10,745 nucleotides of DNA from Methanosarcinales archaeon (GTDB lineage Archaea; Halobacteriota; Methanosarcinia; Methanosarcinales; Methanogasteraceae). Below the pieces are notes generated by a model. That model did not search any database, was not told the origin of the DNA, and saw only the letters and a program-made list of their open reading frames with translations. Numbering within the stretch: position 1 is the first letter of the stretch; the number at the start of each line of letters is the position of its first letter. This document shows positions 6,432-10,745 of the stretch, piece by piece. The DNA lies in the NCBI GenBank assembly GCA_030606635.1, contig JAUWGA010000047.1:1-10745 (forward strand), read 5' to 3'. Both the position numbers and the translations under genes were made by a program.

Positions 6432-7568
6432 ATGACATCCGCACGGTTAGATCTTATAGAGGAATCCGCAACGCTTGCGATAGCAAAACTTGCATCCGAA
6501 CTTGAAGGAATGGGGAATGACGTAATAACCATGAGTCTCGGCGAGCCAGACTTTGACACGCCCGAATATATATCTGAATCGGCTTTCCAGTCGATCCGCC
6601 GCGGCGAGACCCATTACACGCCTGCTGCCGGCATCCCTGAACTTAGGAATGCGATCGCGGAGAAACTTCGTACCGAGAACGATCTCGAGGTCACGCCCGA
6701 TCAGATCCTTGTGACTCCTGGCGCAAAGCAGGCGGTCTTCCAGTCGGTGCAGGCGGTGCTTGATGAGGGGGACGAGGCGATACTGCTCGATCCGGCATGG
6801 GTCACTTACGATGCATGTATCAGGTACGCGGGCGCCCGCACCGTATGGGTTCCAACAGATCAGGATTTCATGCCGCCTGACATCGGGGATTACGTCACAG
6901 ATAAAACAAAGCTCATCATCATAAATAGCCCGGGGAACCCGAGTGGCGCCGTATTCGGGAAAAAATACCTTGAAGAGATTGCGGAGATCGCAATCGATAA
7001 CGACATCATGATACTCTCCGATGAAATCTACGAGAAGATCATCTACGGCAAAAAACACTACAGTGTCGGGTCTTTTGACGGGATGCAGGACCGTGTGATC
7101 ACGATAAATGGCTTCTCAAAATCGTACGCGATGACGGGCTGGCGTCTCGGATACATGGCAGCGCCCCAGGACATTATCAGAGCGGCGCTCAAACTACAGT
7201 CGCATTCGGTGAGCCATGCCGCGTCCTTTGTCCAGCACGCAGGCGTTACCGCGCTACGGTCCGATCATGGATCGGTCGATTCAATGGTGGCTGAGTTTGA
7301 AGCGCGGCGGGATATTCTGGTTGATGGTCTGAAATCGCTCGGGTTTAACTGCACGAAGCCGGACGGCGCGTTCTATCTCTTCCTGGATGTTGCTGACTAC
7401 GGGGGCGGGGACGATGTCGCAGAACGCTTGCTTAAGGAAGCGTATATCGCAGTCACCCCCGGATCTGCATTCGGTCCTGGAAGTTCAAGCTTCATCCGGA
7501 TATCATACGCGGCGTCGAGAGAGCGGATATACGACGCGCTTACGCGGATCCGGGATACCCTTCTTTAG
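6432..7568 (+). CDS. Class I pyridoxal-phosphate aminotransferase, aspartate type
   Basis: The 378-residue protein belongs to aminotransferase fold type I and most resembles prokaryotic aspartate aminotransferases, which interconvert aspartate/2-oxoglutarate and oxaloacetate/glutamate in the cytoplasm. Visible landmarks: SLGEPDFDTP (35-44) near the substrate site, NSPGNPSG (165-172) with the conserved Asn, SDEIY (196-200) with the Asp that binds the pyridine nitrogen, FSKSYAMTGWRLGY (228-241) with Schiff-base Lys230 and phosphate-binding Arg238, and RISYA with Arg356 for the substrate carboxylate. All key residues are intact. Substrate specificity cannot be fixed from sequence; alanine or aromatic substrates are possible. 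It is monocistronic. No good ribosome binding site precedes the ATG, so it may be leaderless. Confidence 0.93.
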   Translation: MTSARLDLIEESATLAIAKLASELEGMGNDVITMSLGEPDFDTPEYISESAFQSIRRGETHYTPAAGIPELRNAIAEKLRTENDLEVTPDQILVTPGAKQAVFQSVQAVLDEGDEAILLDPAWVTYDACIRYAGARTVWVPTDQDFMPPDIGDYVTDKTKLIIINSPGNPSGAVFGKKYLEEIAEIAIDNDIMILSDEIYEKIIYGKKHYSVGSFDGMQDRVITINGFSKSYAMTGWRLGYMAAPQDIIRAALKLQSHSVSHAASFVQHAGVTALRSDHGSVDSMVAEFEARRDILVDGLKSLGFNCTKPDGAFYLFLDVADYGGGDDVAERLLKEAYIAVTPGSAFGPGSSSFIRISYAASRERIYDALTRIRDTLL

Positions 7569-7599
7569 TTAAACCGTGTCTCGGGATTATTTTGGTAAG

Positions 7600-7790
7600 C
7601 AGGTATCACCGTGGCTAGTGCGCTTGGGTGTGCCTGTGCCGTGTGTGGGCATCTGCAAACTCTTCTGCTGTTGAGGGTATAGTTTGCTCCAGCGCCAGAG
7701 CGACCAAACCAATGACCCTTGCAACTGGAAGCATAACCCCACCCCCACAGACGGGATGAAAACGAGGAGGAATCCGTCATCCCAGATTTT
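7600..7790 (+). mobile_element. Possible decayed 3' end of an IS200/IS605-type element
   Basis: Short + strand readings resemble the low-complexity C-terminal tails of TnpB proteins: AGITVASALGCACAVCGH in one frame, then SSARATKPMTLATGSITPP in another, ending TGA at 7757-7759. A GAGGAGGAATCC-containing hairpin (7753-7783) follows, as right ends of such elements have. No catalytic TnpB domain or TnpA is present and the frames are broken. Resemblance is judged by eye only. Confidence 0.25.
7753..7783. other. Stem-loop, 7-bp stem
   Basis: GGGATGA (7753-7759) pairs perfectly with TCATCCC (7777-7783) around a 17-base purine-rich loop. An alternative pairing GACGG (7750-7754) with CCGTC (7774-7778) uses the same segment. 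TTTTT follows closely on the + strand (7787-7791). It could be a terminator for the aminotransferase gene or a transposon end hairpin. Confidence 0.4.
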
Positions 7791-7794
7791 TCAG

Positions 7795-7825
7795 CAAAGG
7801 TGAAAGGAGGCGTTTTCCACCTTTG
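7795..7825. terminator. Stem-loop between converging genes
   Basis: CAAAGGTG (7795-7802) pairs perfectly with CACCTTTG (7818-7825), and part of the loop (AAA with TTT) can extend the stem. It sits between the ends of two convergent genes, where a shared terminator or transcript-end structure is plausible. No T-run follows directly, so the terminator role is uncertain. Confidence 0.3.
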
Positions 7826-7879
7826 TCCGCACAGCACAATACGTGCCAAGTGTAAGTAATTACTAATCAGTTATAAACT

Positions 7880-8380
7880 TTATTGTTTTCGTGTTACTTC
7901 CCAGATGGCATCACCAACGTAGTGCAGGGATTTGACCGCCTTTCCGGAATCGCCGATCATCTCGTCTCCGGAAATGAGCGCACGCCCGATCGCAAGTGCT
8001 TTTCTGTGCGCCTCCTCGATTATGATCACGAGATCCCCTGCCTTGATACCAGGATCTGCCTGCACGATTCCCGGGCGCATCACATCAGCACCATTCACCA
8101 CGAACCTGATGGCGCCAGCATCCACCACAACGATGCGCGCCTCTGGCTTCACCTCAAGCGCGCCTCGCACAGTGAGAAACGGCTCGCCATCTGGCATGAA
8201 GATCATCGGTACATCCTCGACCAGTATGATGTCGCAAACATCGGTTGTAACCAGTTCAAACCGTTTTCCTTCGAACACACCCCCGATATCAGACGGATCA
8301 AATGCTTTTCCGAGTTCTTTCATGATCTTTTTCGAATCACTGCTTCGCAGGTAATGCCTCGATCTGGTGTGGATTCCCAT
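7880..8380 (-). CDS. PUA-domain RNA-binding protein, MCT-1/Tma20-like
   Basis: A 166-residue archaeal protein of the Tma20/MCT-1-related group (predicted ribosome-associated RNA-binding proteins). The N terminus has the family segment HTRSRHYLRSSDSKKIM. The C-terminal half is a PUA domain (roughly 80-155) with VDAGAIRFVVNGADVMRPGI and GDLVIIIEEAHRKALAIGRAL, and the protein ends VKSLHYVGDAIWEV. Eukaryotic relatives act in ribosome recycling and re-initiation; the archaeal role is less clear. The frame is open to 8494, overlapping dph5. I chose the ATG at 8380 because it matches where homologues begin and lies 27 bases from a TATA-like box. ATG 8389 (three residues longer) is the alternative. 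Confidence 0.88.
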   Translation of the reverse strand: MGIHTRSRHYLRSSDSKKIMKELGKAFDPSDIGGVFEGKRFELVTTDVCDIILVEDVPMIFMPDGEPFLTVRGALEVKPEARIVVVDAGAIRFVVNGADVMRPGIVQADPGIKAGDLVIIIEEAHRKALAIGRALISGDEMIGDSGKAVKSLHYVGDAIWEVTRKQ

Positions 8381-8402
8381 GATCTCCATTCTGCGGTGCA
8401 AC

Positions 8403-8413
8403 TTAAATAAATT
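8403..8413. promoter_or_regulatory. AT-rich box shared by two divergent genes
   Basis: TTAAATAAATT reads as a TATA-like element on both strands. Its centre is 25 bases from the dph5 ATG (8433) and 27 bases from the PUA-gene ATG (8380), the distance of an archaeal TATA box from its transcription start. Both genes could thus have leaderless transcripts from one box. Confidence 0.45.
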
Positions 8414-8432
8414 GGCGCAGAGATCAGACTTG

Positions 8433-9215
8433 ATGTTAACGTTTGTTGGTCTCGGGCTATACGATGAAGAGGATATCACCTTAAAAGGCGTCAAAGCGAT
8501 AAAAGATGCTGATATGGTCTTTGCCGAGTTTTACACCTCGAAGATGATGGGAACGACCATAGAGCGTATGGAATCGCGATACCAGACGACGATCACGACG
8601 CTTTCACGAGACGAGATCGAGTCGGATCCGGCATGGCTGCATCATGCGACCGATCGGGATGTGGTGCTGCTATCGGGCGGGGATCCGATGGTCTCGACGA
8701 CACATATCGATCTACGCCTGCGCGCATACGACCTCGGTATTGCGACGGCGGTCGTCCACGGCACATCGATTGCGTCTGCGGCAGCAGGTCTTGCTGGCTT
8801 GCAGAACTACCGGTTCGGAAAGTCTGCAACCATCCCATTCCCCTACACTGCCCGGTCAAAGACGATCGTTTCAGAGACGCCATATAACACAGTTCTCTTA
8901 AACCGCGATAACGACCTCCACACGATGCTCTTTCTCGATATCGATCCTCTAAAAGGGTTTATGGCGATTTCGGAGGCGGCTCAATTGTTGATGCAAGTTG
9001 ATGAGCGCGGGCTGCTCGACCGCGCTCTCGGCATCGGGATCGCGCGTGCAGGATCGCCTGATGTCATGGTGAAATGTGACTATCTACGCGACCTTGCCGG
9101 GTCTGATTTTGGTGCGCCCATGCATCTGCTGATCGTTCCGGCGGGTCTGCACCAGATGGAGGCGGAGGCGCTCGTTCGGTTCGCGGGAGCGCCAGATGAG
9201 CTAATCGAGCGATAG
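8433..9215 (+). CDS. dph5: Diphthine synthase (diphthamide biosynthesis methyltransferase)
   Basis: Dph5 transfers methyl groups from S-adenosylmethionine to the modified histidine of elongation factor 2 on the way to diphthamide. The 260 residues show the tetrapyrrole-methylase-like fold signatures: MLTFVGLGLYDEEDITLKG at the N terminus, LLSGGDPMVSTTH (79-91) at the cofactor site, and VVHGTSIASAAAGLAGLQNYRFGKS (108-130 approximately). Length is normal for archaeal Dph5. The frame opens at 8367, but family members begin at MLTFVGLG and the TATA-like box at 8403-8413 sits 25 bases before this ATG, so I place the start at 8433. Confidence 0.95.
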   Translation: MLTFVGLGLYDEEDITLKGVKAIKDADMVFAEFYTSKMMGTTIERMESRYQTTITTLSRDEIESDPAWLHHATDRDVVLLSGGDPMVSTTHIDLRLRAYDLGIATAVVHGTSIASAAAGLAGLQNYRFGKSATIPFPYTARSKTIVSETPYNTVLLNRDNDLHTMLFLDIDPLKGFMAISEAAQLLMQVDERGLLDRALGIGIARAGSPDVMVKCDYLRDLAGSDFGAPMHLLIVPAGLHQMEAEALVRFAGAPDELIER

Positions 9216-9278
9216 GTTTACAAACATGTGCAGAAATTACTCTGAAACAGAATGAAAATGAATGGAACGGAATGAAAA

Positions 9279-9284
9279 GGAGGT
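9279..9284 (+). promoter_or_regulatory. Strong ribosome binding site that fixes a TTG start
   Basis: GGAGGT, the best match to the archaeal anti-Shine-Dalgarno in this half of the window, lies seven bases before a TTG at 9292. It sits inside the longer reading that opens with ATG at 9262, which has no such site. A 9-base direct repeat GAATGAAAA (9250-9258 and 9270-9278) precedes it. Confidence 0.7.
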
Positions 9285-9291
9285 AAAGAAA

Positions 9292-9522
9292 TTGGCTAAT
9301 ATAAGAGAGAAGGTTGAACCGGTGATCGAGAAGATCAGACCGATGCTGCAGGCAGACGGCGGCGATATCGAACTGGTCGACGTCGAGGACGATGGCACAG
9401 TGAAGGTGCGGCTTGTTGGCGCATGTGCTGGCTGCGCCATGTCGCAGTACACGCTGAAACTCGGTGTCGAGCGGATGCTTATGAAGGAAGTTCCCGAAGT
9501 TAAGGTTGTTGAGTCAGTATGA
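9292..9522 (+). CDS. NifU C-terminal-domain (Nfu-type) iron-sulfur carrier
   Basis: A 76-residue protein (from the TTG start) consisting of one Nfu domain: VEPVIEKIRPMLQADGGDIELVDV followed by VGACAGCAMSQYTLK, whose CxxC pair binds a 4Fe-4S cluster at a dimer interface, then the terminal helix and EVKVVESV. Such proteins carry clusters to target enzymes. The start is TTG because GGAGGT lies seven bases upstream; the ATG at 9262 would add ten charged residues (MERNEKEVKK) not usual in the family. Its stop overlaps the nifB ATG by four bases, so the two are translationally coupled. This suggests it serves NifB, though a general role is equally possible. Confidence 0.92.
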   Translation: MANIREKVEPVIEKIRPMLQADGGDIELVDVEDDGTVKVRLVGACAGCAMSQYTLKLGVERMLMKEVPEVKVVESV

Positions 9523-10409
9523 CCTCAGAAGAGTACCGTGTAGCAAAGATCGACGGCAGGGATATACCATGGGATGCATCCCAGCTAAGACAGATCCAGG
9601 AGCATCCCTGTTTCAACGCGGGCGCATGTCACGCATTCGGGCGGATGCATCTCGCTGTCGCGCCGAAGTGTAACATCCAGTGTAACTACTGTATCAGGGA
9701 GTTTGACTGCGTAAACGAGAGCAGACCCGGTGTTACCAGTCAGGTCTTATCGCCAGAAGAGGCGGTCGAGCGTGTCAGGGAAGTGATCAGGGACTTTCCG
9801 TATATCAAAGTGATCGGTATTGCAGGTCCTGGAGAGCCGCTTTTTAACGAAGAAACGTTCGAAACACTCCGTCTCCTAAAAGAAGATTTTCCACATCTGA
9901 TCAAGTGTCTCAGCACCAACGGACTCCTGCTTCCTGAGAAGGTGGAACTTCTAGCGGATCTTGGAGTCTCGAACGTCACCGTGACCCTGAGTGCGGTCGA
10001 TCCCGAGATCGGCGAGAAGATATATTCGTTTGTAAATTATCACGGAAAGAAGTATACAGGAAGAGAGGCTGCGGAAATCCTGCTTGAGAACCAATTGAAA
10101 GGATTGGAGCGATCCGTTGAACTGGGGTTGATCACGAAGGTGAATACGGTCCTCATACCGACGATCAATGATCATCACATCATCGATGTCGCAAAGAAGA
10201 TCAGGGGACTTGGAGTTTACCTGCAGAACATCATGCCACTGATCCCGCAGTACAAGTTTGCAGACATCACGCCGCCAACGCTCTCGGAGAAGCGCGCCAT
10301 GCAAGATGAATGCAGCAAGATCACCAAGCAGATGCGGCACTGTAGGCAGTGTCGGGCTGACGCGATCGGGCGGCTGGGCGAGGATGTGCAAGAGAAGTAT
10401 TACAAGTGA
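9519..10409 (+). CDS. nifB: NifB, radical SAM nitrogenase-cofactor precursor synthase, stand-alone form
   Basis: NifB fuses two 4Fe-4S clusters and inserts carbide and sulfur to make the NifB-co precursor of nitrogenase cofactors. The 296 residues show HPCFNAGACHAFGRMHLAVA (29-48), the radical SAM triad C51, C55, C58 in KCNIQCNYC, then REFDCVNESRPG (60-71), IAGPGEPLFN (101-110), and a C-terminal pair C275/C278 in HCRQCRADAIGRLGED, which with N-terminal Cys/His residues holds the substrate clusters in the family. The NifX-like domain found in many bacterial NifB is absent, as in methanogens. ATG overlaps the nfu stop as ATGA. No nitrogenase structural gene is in the window, so nitrogen fixation is possible but not shown. 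Confidence 0.96.
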   Translation: MTSEEYRVAKIDGRDIPWDASQLRQIQEHPCFNAGACHAFGRMHLAVAPKCNIQCNYCIREFDCVNESRPGVTSQVLSPEEAVERVREVIRDFPYIKVIGIAGPGEPLFNEETFETLRLLKEDFPHLIKCLSTNGLLLPEKVELLADLGVSNVTVTLSAVDPEIGEKIYSFVNYHGKKYTGREAAEILLENQLKGLERSVELGLITKVNTVLIPTINDHHIIDVAKKIRGLGVYLQNIMPLIPQYKFADITPPTLSEKRAMQDECSKITKQMRHCRQCRADAIGRLGEDVQEKYYK

Positions 10410-10419
10410 GGTGGGGGTC

Positions 10420-10445
10420 TTTTTGGGGGGTTTGTGATTTTAAAT
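10420..10445 (+). terminator. T-rich tracts downstream of nifB
   Basis: Eleven bases past the nifB stop the + strand has TTTTT (10420-10424), then G-rich sequence, TTTG and ATTTTAAATTG. Archaeal termination often needs only such T-tracts, so this is the likely end of the nfu-nifB transcript. No stable hairpin was seen. Confidence 0.35.
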
Positions 10446-10552
10446 TGTCGAGACCGCAGACGTTTAAGTTTGCAGTAAAACTCTTCTGCCGGCGTGAATC
10501 TCGATCGTGGCATCAAATCAACTCTCCGGTGTTTTTGAGTTCTTGGGCGGGA

Positions 10553-10745
10553 TTATATACCCAATCCCGGATCCGCGACCCCTGCCTCGGCAAACGCCCG
10601 CGCACGCCTGAGACACGACTCGCAGACTCCGCACGGTAGATCGCCTGACTCATAGCACGACCACGAAAGCGCAAGCGGCGCATCGATCGCCATTCCGAGA
10701 CGGACGATTCCCGCCTTATCGAGATCGATCAGCGGCGCATCGATT
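10553..10745 (-). CDS. queC: 7-cyano-7-deazaguanine synthase QueC, C-terminal part, cut by window edge
   Basis: The minus strand is open from the right edge for 63 codons to a TAA at 10553-10555. The translation is unmistakably the QueC C terminus: APLIDLDKAGIVRLG, then SWSCYESGDLPCGVCESC with four zinc-binding cysteines, then FAEAGVADP. QueC converts 7-carboxy-7-deazaguanine to preQ0 using ATP and ammonia. In archaea preQ0 is placed in tRNA and becomes archaeosine. The N-terminal ATP-binding loop lies outside the window. It converges on nifB with 143 bases between the two stops, a space in which I see only T-rich tracts. Confidence 0.92.
   Translation of the reverse strand, partial: IDAPLIDLDKAGIVRLGMAIDAPLALSWSCYESGDLPCGVCESCLRRARAFAEAGVADPGLGI

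Larger units (their letters stand above)
7569..7879. other. Convergent intergenic region with hairpins
   Basis: The gap lies between two converging genes. It holds two stem-loops (7753-7783 and 7795-7825) and coding-like scraps at 7600-7760 that may be the end of a decayed insertion element. A 94-codon antisense open frame crosses the region but has odd composition (many Ser, Trp, Cys, His), no ribosome binding site and no family resemblance, so I do not count it as a gene. Confidence 0.55.

Noticed and set aside
6447..7058. 203-codon minus-strand open frame inside the aminotransferase gene
   Set aside because: It is antisense to an intact, well-conserved coding sequence and its own translation matches nothing I know.
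7565..7849. 94-codon minus-strand open frame between the aminotransferase and PUA genes
   Set aside because: Composition is unlike neighbouring proteins, no ribosome binding site precedes it, and it covers two hairpins; non-coding or relic DNA is more likely.
7932..8410. Plus-strand open frames across the PUA-domain gene
   Set aside because: They are antisense shadows; the minus-strand product has clear PUA motifs.
8593..8901. Open frames overlapping dph5 on both strands
   Set aside because: The dph5 frame is intact and recognised throughout; these are shadows in GC-rich sequence.
10406..10639. 77-codon plus-strand open frame after nifB
   Set aside because: It runs antisense into the QueC coding sequence, and its translation is rich in Arg, Ser and Trp with no family features.

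Overview
The window is archaeal, from a euryarchaeote of the methanogen/ANME type (Methanomicrobia in the broad sense). Evidence: eukaryote-like ribosomal proteins S4e, L19e and L32e; an archaeal RNA polymerase subunit D with two ferredoxin-type cluster sites; an archaeal diphthine synthase; a short stand-alone NifB; GGTGAT-type ribosome binding sites and TATA boxes. The organism cannot be named from this sequence.

Layout. (1) Positions 1-835 are AT-rich and mostly non-coding: the tail of an unrecognised gene on the + strand, coding-like fragments in shifting frames, a terminator-like hairpin, and a roughly 160 bp imperfect inverted repeat. (2) Positions 836-5324 are one tight minus-strand operon read right to left: L24, S4e, L5, S14, S8, L6, L32e, L19e, rpoD, tRNA-Leu(GAG). 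Genes abut, overlap by 1-8 bases or lie at most 15 bases apart. The order L24 to L19e is the canonical archaeal spc order. L18, S5, L30 and L15 are missing after L19e, and rpoD-tRNA-Leu follows directly. (3) Positions 5437-6063 (minus) hold a six-helix membrane protein that looks internally duplicated, with its own TATA box. (4) Positions 6064-6431 carry a second inverted-repeat element sharing sequence with the first. (5) An aspartate-family aminotransferase (+) ends at 7568. Behind it is a hairpin-rich non-coding stretch that may be the decayed 3' end of an IS200/IS605-type element. (6) A PUA-domain RNA-binding protein (minus) and dph5 (+) diverge from one AT-rich box. (7) nfu-nifB (+) form a translationally coupled pair. 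(8) The C-terminal 63 residues of QueC (minus) enter from the right edge.

How the genes fit together. Most are informational: large- and small-subunit ribosomal proteins, RNA polymerase subunit D, a tRNA, a ribosome-associated PUA protein, EF-2 diphthamide methylation, and QueC, which makes the precursor of archaeosine in tRNA. The Nfu-NifB pair makes and delivers iron-sulfur clusters for the nitrogenase cofactor pathway. No CRISPR array, prophage, toxin-antitoxin or defence system is visible, and I found no convincing undescribed multi-gene system. The main oddities are the spliced ribosomal/rpoD operon, the duplicated membrane protein, and the two related repeats on either side of that block.
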